Shown here one piece after another: positions 44,072-52,266 of a stretch of DNA of 64,000 nt; position 1 is the stretch's first letter, and each line of letters opens with the position of its first letter. The notes beneath the pieces are model-generated. The model had not been told where the DNA came from and made no database searches. It worked only from the letters and a program-made list of their open reading frames with translations. The DNA is from Rhizobium sp. BK316 (GTDB lineage: Bacteria > Pseudomonadota > Alphaproteobacteria > Rhizobiales > Rhizobiaceae). The DNA lies in the NCBI RefSeq assembly GCF_014193695.1, contig NZ_JACHZR010000001.1:533309-597308 (forward strand). Direction: 5' to 3'. The position numbers were made by a program, and so were the translations under genes.

Positions 44072-44308
44072 ATGAGCCTAGAACGCGGTCGCAGAAAACT
44101 GATGTTGCGGCTTCCCGATATCCGTCATCTTCTGGCGGAGATAACCAACGAGACGCTCGGCGAGATGTTCGAGGCCTATGATCTTGCCGTCGATGCGTTG
44201 GACAGATTTCGGATTCAAAGACCGAGGGAAGATAAGCTGATTACAGAATATGAGCAGCTCTGCCGCGAAATAGAGCAGGAAGTCGTCGTCTACTGCACCA
44301 GCCGATGA
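44072..44308 (+). CDS. small helical hypothetical protein
   Basis: 78 aa: MSLERGRRKLMLRLPDIRHL, then LAEITNETLGEMFEAYDLAV and a charged C-terminal helix ending VVVYCTSR. Mostly amphipathic helix, soluble. The start at 44072 has GGAG 6 bases upstream and is preferred to 44054. No family recognised. It follows the 68-residue protein by 141 bases and faces the AI-2E permease gene with only 12 bases between stops. Confidence 0.7.
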   Translation: MSLERGRRKLMLRLPDIRHLLAEITNETLGEMFEAYDLAVDALDRFRIQRPREDKLITEYEQLCREIEQEVVVYCTSR

Positions 44309-44320
44309 GCTTGGCGATAC

Positions 44321-45439
44321 CTATCCGATGTGTTCCGCTTCGGGTCCATTTGAGATCGCCGGCGGCCAGGCCCAGGCTCTCAGCAACTCGTAGAAGACGC
44401 TGAGGACGACCGGCCCAAGAAACAAACCCAGGAGCCCGTGAGAGAGCGTGCCGCCGATGACGCCGATCAGGATAACGGGCATCGGCGTCGAGAGGCCTCT
44501 CGCCATCAGGATGGGCTTCAGAATATTGTCCACGACGGTGATCGGCACCGCAAGGCAGGTAAAGATAAAGGCAGTCGCAAATGGCCAGGAGAACCATGCC
44601 CAGATGGCGACCGGCAGCAGCACGAGCCCAGGGCCTAGCTGCATCACGCACAGCATGAAGACCGCAAAGGTCAGCGCACCGCGTGCCGGAATGTCAAAGA
44701 AGGCAAAGCACAATCCGCAGAGCAGGGTCTGGAGGAAGGCAACGCCGATCACGCCTCGCGAGACATTCCACACAGTGGTTCCTGCCAGCCGGGCAAAACC
44801 GACGCCCTTTTCGCCGGCAATCCGGCTTGCCAGCACCTGTATTACCGCAGCCAGGGGCGCGGACCACGTGAGAAACAGCCCGGAGAGCATAATCGAAGCG
44901 ACGAAGCTCAAGACGCCGCCGCCAATCGAGGCGAGCTTTGCGACGACAACACCCATGACCTCACGGATAGGCGCCTGAAACTTGATGATGGTGGAGGCGA
45001 GATCGCCCGCAATCTGGTTCCAGATGTCATGGACACGCTCGCCGACGACGGGCCATTCCTTGATGGCGGCCGGTGCTGTGGGTAGCGTGAAGTTCCCCGT
45101 CCGCAACTTGCCGGTCAGTGCCTGCACCGCATCGGCAAAATTGACCGCAACGAGCGCGAGCGGTGCGATAATCAGTACAAGGCAGCCGACAACGATGATA
45201 CTAGCCGCAATCACCGGCCTGTTTCCAATCAGTCTCGAGAGAGCCTGGAACATCGGAAACAGCGCCACTGCGAGGATCGCCGACCAGATGACGATCAGTG
45301 CGAAGGGCGCGATGAGAACCATCGTCCAGTAGGCGAAAAGCCCGATGATGCCCAACCGGACTAGATCACTTACTCTCGCCTCTATCGAAATCTGGCCCGC
45401 ATCGGTTTTCCGCGCCGGCGTATCGGCTGTCTGCTCCAT
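44321..45439 (-). CDS. AI-2E family transporter (TqsA/PerM-like permease)
   Basis: 372 aa membrane protein with seven to eight hydrophobic segments and the family features: an N-terminal pair (YWTMVLIAPFALIVIWSAIL), a periplasmic domain of about 150 residues, and the C-terminal conserved block GPGLVLLPVAIWAWFSWPFA, NILKPILMARGLSTPMPVIL, IGVIGGTLSHGLLGLFLGPV. Members export autoinducer-2, sodium or other small solutes; the substrate here is unknown. The start at 45439 is used; a TTG at 45469 would add 10 residues. It lies downstream of the PPK2 gene on the same strand, probably in the same operon. Confidence 0.9.
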   Translation of the reverse strand: MEQTADTPARKTDAGQISIEARVSDLVRLGIIGLFAYWTMVLIAPFALIVIWSAILAVALFPMFQALSRLIGNRPVIAASIIVVGCLVLIIAPLALVAVNFADAVQALTGKLRTGNFTLPTAPAAIKEWPVVGERVHDIWNQIAGDLASTIIKFQAPIREVMGVVVAKLASIGGGVLSFVASIMLSGLFLTWSAPLAAVIQVLASRIAGEKGVGFARLAGTTVWNVSRGVIGVAFLQTLLCGLCFAFFDIPARGALTFAVFMLCVMQLGPGLVLLPVAIWAWFSWPFATAFIFTCLAVPITVVDNILKPILMARGLSTPMPVILIGVIGGTLSHGLLGLFLGPVVLSVFYELLRAWAWPPAISNGPEAEHIG

Positions 45440-45472
45440 TGTTACATCCGCCACGTTCCAGGCCGCCAACGC

Positions 45473-46312
45473 TTACGACGTCGTGTCGGGCACGATATGG
45501 CGAATGCTGCTATCCTCTATGAAGTCGGCCGGACGCTTCTGACGTTTTCCCAGATCGGGCTCGTCAAACTTCACCCGCTCATAGGGAATGGACTGCAGGA
45601 TATGCGAGATGCAGTTAATCCGCGCGCGCTTCTTGTCGTCCGAAGGCACGATCCACCATGGCGCATGGTTGGTGTCGGTCATCCGCAGCATCTCGTCATA
45701 GGCGCGCGTATAATCCCACCAGCGCTGATAGGATTCGAGATCCATGGGGCTAAGCTTCCACTGCCGCACCGGATCGTCGATCCGCCGCCTGAAGCGCCGC
45801 TCCTGTTCTTCCTCGCTGACGGTCAGGAAATACTTGAGCAGAATGACGCCGCTTTCGACGATGGCCGCTTCAAAGCGGGGCGCGAGCTCCAGAAAACGCC
45901 GCGCTTTCTTATCGCTGCAGAAGCCCATGACACGATCGACGCCCGCCCGGTTATACCAGCTGCGGTCGAATATCACGACCTCGCCGGCGGCCGGCAGGTG
46001 AGCGATGTAACGCTGCATATAGATCTGCGATTTCTCGCGATCTGTCGGTGCAGGCAGCGCCACGACCCGGAAGACACGCGGACTGACCTTTTCCGTTATC
46101 CGCTTGATCATTCCCCCCTTTCCGGCAGCATCGCGTCCCTCGAAGATGATGACGACCCTTGCGCCGGCTTTCTTCACCCAGGCCTGCAGATGAGCGATTT
46201 CGACCTGCAGCCGGCCGATCTCTTTCTCATAATCCCATGATTTCTTTTTCTTTTTATCCTTGCCGCGACTCTCATCGCCGGCGGCCTGCTTCGGCTCGTA
46301 ATTCTCGTCCAT
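45473..46312 (-). CDS. ppk2: polyphosphate kinase 2 family protein
   Basis: 279 aa. PPK2 core motifs are intact: Walker A IIFEGRDAAGKGGMIKR, the lid region ALPAPTDREKSQIYMQRYI, and Walker B EVVIFDRSWYNRAGVDRVMG. It transfers phosphate between polyphosphate and nucleotides (ADP or GDP), class I by length. The N-terminus is Lys-rich (KDKKKKKSWDYEKEIGRLQ). The ATG at 46312 follows GAAGGAGGGAG and is preferred to a GTG at 46333. It sits 20 bases downstream of the SulP gene, giving an operon DUF3302-like, SulP, PPK2, AI-2E permease, consistent with a starvation or stress role. Confidence 0.95.
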   Translation of the reverse strand: MDENYEPKQAAGDESRGKDKKKKKSWDYEKEIGRLQVEIAHLQAWVKKAGARVVIIFEGRDAAGKGGMIKRITEKVSPRVFRVVALPAPTDREKSQIYMQRYIAHLPAAGEVVIFDRSWYNRAGVDRVMGFCSDKKARRFLELAPRFEAAIVESGVILLKYFLTVSEEEQERRFRRRIDDPVRQWKLSPMDLESYQRWWDYTRAYDEMLRMTDTNHAPWWIVPSDDKKRARINCISHILQSIPYERVKFDEPDLGKRQKRPADFIEDSSIRHIVPDTTS

Positions 46313-46332
46313 GGCTCTCCCTCCTTCTATCA

Positions 46333-48048
46333 CTAAGGTGCATTGCTCGCCGGCGTGGCACTACTGATCTGGTCGATATCGCCGATCAGTGTCCGCAGGG
46401 CTTCTTCTCTGCCGTTAAAAATATTCTCGGCGCCGACCATCTTGATGACCCCGGCCCGTTCGAGAATGACGCGGCTTTCGTCGCTGAGATCGGCAAAGGC
46501 GAAGATGATGTTTCGCTTCACGAGGATTTCGGCGACGGCCTCGAGCGCGGTCGCGCCGGTGCTGTCGATTTGTGTGATGGCGCTGGCATCGAGCACCAGA
46601 CATTTGGTATCGGCGGGAAGCTCCTTTGCCACTGATGTCAGCCGGATGCGAACGTAATCAGCGTTGTAGAAAAGGATGCTGCCCTGCACCGCGAAGACGG
46701 CGGCGCCCGGGACGGGCCGGGCCTCCGGATAGCGCTTGAGATCGAAGAAACCGTGCCGCCCCTCGATGCGGCCAAGAAGGCCGTCGCGCGGAAACATGGT
46801 CTTCCGTAGGAGATAGACGAAGGTTGCGGCAATAGCGACGATGACGCCATTGAGGACACCGAAGCTGATCGCCCCCCACATGGCGATCAGCGCGAAGACG
46901 AATTCCATACGGCTGATGCGCCAGATCTTCCTGAGCTCGGGAAGATCGATCAGGCTGATGGCAGCCATTGCAAGGATTGCGGCGAGCGCGGGAATGGGAA
47001 GGATGCGCAACGCAGCATGAAGGAAAACCAGCACGGCGATCAGTGCTCCCGCGGAGACCAGTCCTGCGACCTGCGAAACGCCGCCCGTCGACAGATTTAT
47101 GGCGGTTCGAGAATCCGATACGCTGACCGGAAACGAACCGAAAAACCCGGGCGCTATATTGGCTGCGCCAAGCCCGACCAACTCCTGATTTGCATCGACC
47201 TCGTCACCGGTCCGCGACGCGAAGCTGCGCGCCGCCACAATGCCGGAGCCGAAGCTGACAAGAAAGATCGCAACCGATCCGGTGACGACTTTGTCGAGAG
47301 GCATCTGATGAAGCGGGGGTAGGGAGAAACTCGGAAGTCCGCGCGGTATGTCCCCAACGACGGCGATGCCTTGGTCCCGAAAATCGAAAATCGCGGAAAG
47401 AACGACCGAGATAACGACGACCAGAATAGGACCTGGAATTTTGAAAGGGAAAAAACGGAGGATCCACAGCAGCGCGAACATGCTAAAGCCGAAGATGAGC
47501 GACGGCCAGTGGATCAGGCTGCTTTTGGCAAGCAATTCGGCGAGCGGCTGAATCAACCCATCGGATTCGATCTTCACTCCCGTGAAACGGCCAATCTGTC
47601 CCACGAGGATCGAGAGGGAAACGCCGGCAAAGAACCCGACTAGAATGGGGCGGGAAAGAAAGTTTGCGAGGACGCCAAGCCTCAACAATTTGGCGGCGAT
47701 ATAGCAGACGCCAACGCCGAGGGCGAGGGCTGCCGCGATCGCTACCCGGTCGCCGCTGCCCGTGGGATCGGCGGCTATGATCGTGCCCATTGCAGCCGCC
47801 AGCACCGACATTGACGCGGCATCAGGACCCACGATCAGAAGGCGGGACGGGCCGAAAATCGCATAGGCGATCGGCGCGACGATACTCGCATAGATGCCGG
47901 TCTCCGGCGGCAGGCCGGCGACGGCGGGATAGGCGATGGCGCTCGGCAGGCCGACGGCGGCGATCGACAGGCCGGCCGGGATATCGCTCCGGAACCAGCC
48001 TCTGTTGAAGCCAGTCAAGCCTCGCAACATCGGAAGACTGCCTATCAC
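46333..48048 (-). CDS. SulP-family inorganic anion transporter with STAS domain
   Basis: 571 aa. Transmembrane region of about 12 helices with the SulP signature PPETGIYASIVAPIAYAIFG near the N-terminus and FVYLLRKTMFP at the end of the membrane part. A cytoplasmic STAS domain follows from about residue 440 (AVFAVQGSILFYNADYVRIR, CLVLDASAITQIDSTGATAL). It imports sulfate, bicarbonate or another anion; the substrate is not predictable. It starts at a GTG (48048) with AGGAG 8 bases upstream and follows the truncated DUF3302-like gene by 17 bases. Confidence 0.93.
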   Translation of the reverse strand: MIGSLPMLRGLTGFNRGWFRSDIPAGLSIAAVGLPSAIAYPAVAGLPPETGIYASIVAPIAYAIFGPSRLLIVGPDAASMSVLAAAMGTIIAADPTGSGDRVAIAAALALGVGVCYIAAKLLRLGVLANFLSRPILVGFFAGVSLSILVGQIGRFTGVKIESDGLIQPLAELLAKSSLIHWPSLIFGFSMFALLWILRFFPFKIPGPILVVVISVVLSAIFDFRDQGIAVVGDIPRGLPSFSLPPLHQMPLDKVVTGSVAIFLVSFGSGIVAARSFASRTGDEVDANQELVGLGAANIAPGFFGSFPVSVSDSRTAINLSTGGVSQVAGLVSAGALIAVLVFLHAALRILPIPALAAILAMAAISLIDLPELRKIWRISRMEFVFALIAMWGAISFGVLNGVIVAIAATFVYLLRKTMFPRDGLLGRIEGRHGFFDLKRYPEARPVPGAAVFAVQGSILFYNADYVRIRLTSVAKELPADTKCLVLDASAITQIDSTGATALEAVAEILVKRNIIFAFADLSDESRVILERAGVIKMVGAENIFNGREEALRTLIGDIDQISSATPASNAP

Positions 48049-48065
48049 CGCTAACTCCTATGCTT

Positions 48066-48242
48066 TCACCGTTGCCATTTGCGTCTTGGCATTCCACCCG
48101 GCTGCAACTGGCCCTGGGCCATCAGAGGACGATTGCGCGCCTTGGCCATGAGATGAGGAATGTCGTGGATCGCAATCACTGCGTAAAACAGGGTGACGAC
48201 AACAAAGACCAGCACGCCCAGGGCAAAATAGTCGAGAAACAC
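48066..48242 (-). CDS. small inner-membrane protein, DUF3302/YiaW-like N-terminal part
   Basis: 58 aa, GTG start with GGGAG 6 bases upstream. It reads (M)FLDYFALGVLVFVVVTLFYA then VIAIHDIPHLMAKARNRP, one membrane helix followed by a basic helix. This strongly resembles the start of DUF3302/YiaW proteins (FLDYFALG...FY.II..HDIP...AK.RNHP). The family normally continues with a second membrane helix; here the sequence ends GGMPRRKWQR at a TGA, so the second half is missing. It may be a natural short form or a truncated gene. It is the first gene of the SulP-PPK2-permease operon. Confidence 0.65.
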   Translation of the reverse strand: MFLDYFALGVLVFVVVTLFYAVIAIHDIPHLMAKARNRPLMAQGQLQPGGMPRRKWQR

Positions 48243-48326
48243 GGACGCTCCCTTCCGGCTGGTCTGGCCGAGCCGTTCGATTGCTATCGACAGCAGGATA
48301 TTAGGCCCGTTTGGGCGCTGAAGCCC

Positions 48327-48350
48327 GTAGCATCGCGTAACCTCTATCGG
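48327..48350 (-). promoter_or_regulatory. candidate regulator site shared with 43384-43407 (site E)
   Basis: Plus strand: GTAGCATCGCGTAACCTC then TATCGG, with GTA-N2-ATCGCGTA-N2-CTCTAT-N-GG common to both copies apart from single differences. It is 85 bases upstream of the GTG of the DUF3302-like gene, on the same side and at about the same distance as site D is from the kinase gene. Confidence 0.45.
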
Positions 48351-48451
48351 CGTTGGCAGATGACCCGAAAAATGAAGAGGCGGGATCGGCAGGGTGGATG
48401 CCGTTCCGGCCTCGGCCTGCCGTATTCATCGCGTTTTTAGAAGCCGGCTAA

Positions 48452-48472
48452 CGTAAGATCACGTATTTTACG
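48452..48472. promoter_or_regulatory. candidate regulator site, GTA-rich element (site B)
   Basis: Plus strand CGTAAGAT-CA-CGTATT-T-TACG; the minus strand of 52288-52308 reads CGTAAGAT-AC-CGTATT-C-TAC, so 17 of 20 comparable bases agree. It is itself an imperfect palindrome (CGTAA..TTACG). It lies 70 bases upstream of the 104-residue protein gene. Confidence 0.45.
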
Positions 48473-48541
48473 TCTGCGGCCGATCCGCCTGTTATATAGT
48501 TCCCGCATCTGCTTGGCGCAGTTCAGCGGCGGGGGGAGGAG

Positions 48542-48856
48542 ATGGTGTCGGGAGAAAGTGGTTCGACATATTTGTCCGCCATAGAGACGGCTGAGACTTA
48601 TTTTCCTGAGCAGAAGCGGCTGGTACAGCGGCTTTTCTATGCAAACGAGGCTTTTCACAGCATGTGCGAGGATCTCGCTGCCGCTGCACAGGCTCTGGCG
48701 CATGTCGAGCGGTTACCTGAGACGGTGCGAGAGGCGCGGCGGCTGGAATACGCGGGGCTCGTCGATGCCCTCCTGAAAGAGATGGGGGAGGCCATCGCCC
48801 AATCGAAAATTGTGGTGCTCCGGCGGTCAACGCAGACTGGCCCGAAACCTTTGTAG
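48542..48856 (+). CDS. hypothetical helical protein
   Basis: 104 aa: STYLSAIETAETYFPEQKRL, VQRLFYANEAFHSMCEDLAA, AAQALAHVERLPETVREARR, almost entirely helical and soluble. The ATG follows GGGGAGG closely. No family recognised. It precedes the DUF3300/DUF2950 pair by 40 bases on the same strand and may be cotranscribed with it from a promoter near site B. Confidence 0.75.
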   Translation: MVSGESGSTYLSAIETAETYFPEQKRLVQRLFYANEAFHSMCEDLAAAAQALAHVERLPETVREARRLEYAGLVDALLKEMGEAIAQSKIVVLRRSTQTGPKPL

Positions 48857-48896
48857 GCGTATCTGTCGTTCAAAACTCAAGGGAGGTCCGTGCGTG

Positions 48897-50288
48897 ATGA
48901 AAGCAATTTCCCGCAAACTGCTTGGCGGATTGTCGGCACTGGCAATTATCGCGTTGCAGCCGGCCCTCCCAGTGCGAGCGCAGACGCAGCCCCCCGTACC
49001 GACAGCAGCACCAGCGCAGACAAGTACAGAACAGCCCGCAACCGCACTCCTGTCTGATGATGAGCTTGAAGTGCTCGTAGCGCGGATTGCGCTCTATCCG
49101 GATGAATTGGTTGCGGCAATTTCGGCCGCCTCGCTCTTTCCTCTACAGATCGTCGAGGCGCAGCGCTTCCTGGAAGCAAAGAAGAAAAATTCCGACCTCA
49201 AGCCCCAAAGCGATTGGGACGGCAGCGTCGTTTCGCTGCTCAACTACCCAGACATCGTCAAGATGATGAGCGAGGATCTCGATTGGACGCAGTCGCTCGC
49301 CGATGCGCTCGCCAATCAGCAGAAGGATGTCCTGATTGCCATCCAGCAGCTTCGTGACGAAGCGGTGGAAAAGAACATCATCAAGACGGATGACAAAGTG
49401 ACGATCGTCACCGAAAACGACAACATCATCATCCGGCCGACCGATCCGGAGAAGATCTATATCCCGCAATATCCGCCGGAAATGCTGTATGAGCCGGGCT
49501 ATGTTTCGGCGCCGATCTCCTATTATCCCGATTATTACGACAACTACTACTACCCCGGGGCAACGTTCTTTGCTGGCGCTGTAACCGGCCTTGCCTGGGC
49601 GGCCATCGTCAACTGGGACGACTGGGGAGTATGGGGCGGCCGCTGGGATGGCGATATCGACATCGACTGCAACAATTGCCTGAACGACCGCAACTTCAAC
49701 GGAAAGCTGAAGTGGAACGACGTCGACTGGAGCAATGTCGATCGCAGCAAGCTCAGCATCGGCAAGGACCAGCTTGCGAAGATGGACCGGTCGGCGATCA
49801 AGTCCGGCCTGCAGGCCGACAATCGCAACCAGCTGCGCAACAGGGCCAACGATATCCAGGCGAGCCAGCGGCCCGGCAATCGCGCTAGTTCGGCACGTGC
49901 GGAAGATATCCGCAAGAGCACGGCTCAGGGCCTGAAGGACAGACCGCAGGCAAACAGGCCAACAGCAGCAAATCGACCAGCGGCAGCCAATCGGCCGGCA
50001 GCATCCCGGCCCGAGGCACGTCCTCAGAAGGCCGCCAATCGACCGTCCAAGCCTGCGCAGAAATCCGTCAATAGGCCCAATAAACCGCAGATGGCTGCCA
50101 GACCCGACAATCGCGGACGTCAGACGAGCGCACTCGGCAATGTCCAGTCCGGTCGTCGTGAGGCAGTTGCCTCGAAACGAGGATCGCAGAGCATGGGCGC
50201 CCATCGCCAGTCAGCTCGTCCCGCACAGCATCGGCCGCGCCCACAGGGTGGCGGCGGTCGCGGTGGCGGTGGCGGCAGACGGCGGTGA
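48897..50288 (+). CDS. DUF3300 domain protein with repetitive C-terminus
   Basis: 463 aa, exported: signal peptide MKAISRKLLGGLSALAIIAL ending near VRAQ. The DUF3300 domain (about residues 50-250) is recognised by LLSDDELEVLVARIALYPDE, LVAAISAASLFPLQIVEAQR and PTDPEKIYIPQYPPEMLYEP. The second half is low-complexity and basic, rich in Arg, Pro, Asn and Ala (repeats of NRP such as ANRPTAANRPAAANRPAA) and ending in poly-Gly/Arg, suggesting nucleic acid, polysaccharide or wall binding. DUF3300 and DUF2950 genes are often adjacent, as here. Molecular function unknown. Confidence 0.92.
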   Translation: MKAISRKLLGGLSALAIIALQPALPVRAQTQPPVPTAAPAQTSTEQPATALLSDDELEVLVARIALYPDELVAAISAASLFPLQIVEAQRFLEAKKKNSDLKPQSDWDGSVVSLLNYPDIVKMMSEDLDWTQSLADALANQQKDVLIAIQQLRDEAVEKNIIKTDDKVTIVTENDNIIIRPTDPEKIYIPQYPPEMLYEPGYVSAPISYYPDYYDNYYYPGATFFAGAVTGLAWAAIVNWDDWGVWGGRWDGDIDIDCNNCLNDRNFNGKLKWNDVDWSNVDRSKLSIGKDQLAKMDRSAIKSGLQADNRNQLRNRANDIQASQRPGNRASSARAEDIRKSTAQGLKDRPQANRPTAANRPAAANRPAASRPEARPQKAANRPSKPAQKSVNRPNKPQMAARPDNRGRQTSALGNVQSGRREAVASKRGSQSMGAHRQSARPAQHRPRPQGGGGRGGGGGRRR

Positions 50289-50317
50289 GACCTCTTTTCA
50301 GTTCAGGGAGTTACATC

Positions 50318-51256
50318 ATGAAACGTCAATCGACCGTAATTCCGCTCATGCTCGCGACAGTACTTTGCGCAATGCCGGCAGCACCCGCACTTTCGCAAGA
50401 GCAGACAGATCTTGCCGACTACAAGGCGGCAACGCCATCGCCGAAATTCGACAGTCCTGAGCTTGCGCTCGATAAGCTCAAATCGGTGCTGGGCTCGAAC
50501 AATATCGACGATCTTGCCACGTTGCTCGGCTTGAAGCCGGACAAGCTGCGCTCGAACAACGAGGCGATGATCGCCTATGGATTGATCCGCGAAGGCGCCG
50601 AACGACGGGTGGTTTTGCGGGATTCAGAAGGCATGAAGATCGTTGCGATCGGCGATCGGCTTTGGCCCCTGCCGTTTCCGCTGACCGAGGGCAAGGACGA
50701 CAAATGGTCCTTTGATACTCAGCGCGGCCTCGAGGAGATCATCAATCGCCGCATTGGCGAAAACGAACTCGCCACCATCGACACCATGCATGAATATGTC
50801 GCGGCCCAGTATCAATTTGCATCCGAGGACCGTGATGGCGACGGCATCTATGAGTTCGCAAAGAAATTGATCAGCAGTCCGGGCAAGATCGATGGCTTGT
50901 ACTGGGATCCAAACGTTTATCCCGAGGAAAGCCCGGCAAGCGCGCTGGTCGAGACAGCTGCCTTCGGCGCCGCCAAACGCGGGGAGGGCTATTACGGCTA
51001 TCGCTACCGCATCCTGACGTCCCAGGGAGACAACGTGCTTGGCGGCAAGCAAAGCTATATCATCAACGGTTATATGACCGGCGGCTTTGCGCTCATCGCC
51101 TGGCCGGTCAAATATCGGGTCACCGGCGTGCAGACATTCATGGTCAACGGGACGAGCGTCATCTACCAGCGCGATCTGGGACCGGAAACGGAAGCGCGCG
51201 CGGCGGCGATCAAGGATTTCAATCCGGATGCCAACTGGACCGTCGTAAGCGAATAG
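50318..51256 (+). CDS. DUF2950 domain protein
   Basis: 312 aa, exported: signal peptide MKRQSTVIPLMLATVLCAMP with cleavage near ALSQE. DUF2950 features: FDSPELALDKLKSVLGSNNI, GDRLWPLPFPLTEGKDDKWS, TQRGLEEIINRRIGENELAT, YGYRYRILTSQG and GGFALIAWPVKYRVTGVQTF. The ATG at 50318 follows AGGGAG and lies 29 bases after the DUF3300 stop. Periplasmic or envelope partner of the DUF3300 protein by conserved adjacency; function unknown. Confidence 0.93.
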   Translation: MKRQSTVIPLMLATVLCAMPAAPALSQEQTDLADYKAATPSPKFDSPELALDKLKSVLGSNNIDDLATLLGLKPDKLRSNNEAMIAYGLIREGAERRVVLRDSEGMKIVAIGDRLWPLPFPLTEGKDDKWSFDTQRGLEEIINRRIGENELATIDTMHEYVAAQYQFASEDRDGDGIYEFAKKLISSPGKIDGLYWDPNVYPEESPASALVETAAFGAAKRGEGYYGYRYRILTSQGDNVLGGKQSYIINGYMTGGFALIAWPVKYRVTGVQTFMVNGTSVIYQRDLGPETEARAAAIKDFNPDANWTVVSE

Positions 51257-51743
51257 GATCTTAGTCCATGCTGCCGGTATCGCCGGCGGTATGCGCAAGA
51301 CAGCGGCCATGGCGCGGTTGGAATAGTGTTCGTTCCCACCTATTGCGCCAGGTTCGGGGATCATCCTGGCTCGCCATTCGATCTACGCAAGCGTCAGTTC
51401 CTCACAAGTGCCGGCAAAGACGTCAACATTCCAGCCTCTGCCTTCATGAAGAACGCGGTCGCAATAATATGGCCAGCCGCGTGGAGCAGGAGATTTCGTG
51501 CCTCTCGGATTGGAATTTCGTACCCATATTCCTTCCGGGCGAGGCCGGCGCGAAATCTGATCGTCAGGTGCGGGGAACGCCCATCCATCGAGCGGACACG
51601 GATGGAGTTCTGATCCCGGCGGTAAAGCTGGACATGCAGGTCGTTGGCGCAAACGCGCCCACGGTCGTTGCTGACCGGGAACTTTCACTCGATCTCGGTC
51701 GCTTTCAATTCGGTATTCCCTCGCTCATGCCTGATGTTGCCGG
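51257..51743. other. region between DUF2950 gene and the 155-residue protein gene
   Basis: 487 bases whose only content I can identify is the broken CYTH gene on the minus strand (about 51383-51720). Open frames on the plus strand here are shadows of that relic. The first 120 bases after the DUF2950 stop show a short CCGG-containing inverted repeat but no convincing terminator. Confidence 0.5.
51383..51720 (-). pseudogene. inactivated CYTH-domain (triphosphate tunnel metalloenzyme) gene
   Basis: Read on the minus strand the sequence gives KATEIE-stop-KFPVSNDRGRV, where CYTH proteins have EIERKF: the Arg codon CGA is now TGA. The frame continues DQNSIRVRSMDGRSPHLTIR, FRAGLARKEYGYEIPIREAR, NLLLHAAGHII, matching the (S/T)IRVR...LTIK...ERxEFEYEIP pattern of the fold. 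After HII a one-base shift leads to DRVLHEGRGWNVDVFAGTCE, ELTLA and then a TAG where Glu (LAEIE) is expected. Two stops and a frameshift show a recent pseudogene. Functional relatives hydrolyse inorganic or organic triphosphates. Confidence 0.8.
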
Positions 51744-52211
51744 TCAGTCGACAGGCGGCTCCCAGGTGAGGAAGAAGCCCACATCCCCAGGCATGCCGTC
51801 GGGAAAGTTGATGATCATCGCCTTGAGCCCGTAACCTTGAGGTTTGGCGACCTTCTCGAAGAGTTCGTGAAGTTCCTTTGCCTTTCCCTGCAGTGTTTTC
51901 TGCCATCCCGGAAGGTTGTTGTTGATGGCTCGGCCGCTATCCGTGCAGAAGGTCGAGGGGAAACTGTAGATCAGCGCCTCGTATTTGCCGTCTGCAGCGG
52001 CTTTCATCACCAGTCGCTTGATGACGGCGCGTTCCGTTTCACCGATCTGTTTGCGGAAAAAGTCCTCGACGAATTCCGAATGTTTCTTCGCTTCACGCGC
52101 CTTGATCTTTTCGTTGCGCTCCATTTCCAGAAGCTGGAGTTCCAGAGCACGTTTGCGCAGCTCCTCTGCGCTTGCCATGGATTGGGGTGTGGACGTCTCA
52201 GGTGATGTCAT
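51744..52211 (-). CDS. hypothetical protein with coiled-coil N-terminus
   Basis: 155 aa. Residues 1-60 form a charged coiled coil (MASAEELRKRALELQLLEME, RNEKIKAREAKKHSEFVEDF), and the rest is a mixed alpha/beta domain (ALIYSFPSTFCTDSGRAINN, KAMIINFPDGMPGDVGFFLT). The start at 52211 lies behind GGAGGAG; the longer frame to 52361 has no ribosome site and unrelated sequence. No family recognised, no signal or membrane segment. It is divergent from the third TolB-like protein and shares the spacer containing sites at 52267-52308. Confidence 0.8.
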   Translation of the reverse strand: MTSPETSTPQSMASAEELRKRALELQLLEMERNEKIKAREAKKHSEFVEDFFRKQIGETERAVIKRLVMKAAADGKYEALIYSFPSTFCTDSGRAINNNLPGWQKTLQGKAKELHELFEKVAKPQGYGLKAMIINFPDGMPGDVGFFLTWEPPVD

Positions 52212-52266
52212 CGCCGTCTCCTCCAGAGTGCATGGGCGATGATAGAGCGCGCAGGCAGCCGAAGGC

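Larger units (their letters stand above)
48243..48541. other. divergent intergenic region with two candidate regulator sites
   Basis: 299 bases between the DUF3302/SulP operon (left) and the 104-residue protein gene (right). It contains site E at 48327-48350, matching 43384-43407, and site B at 48452-48472, matching 52288-52308. No ORF is supported here. Confidence 0.5.
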
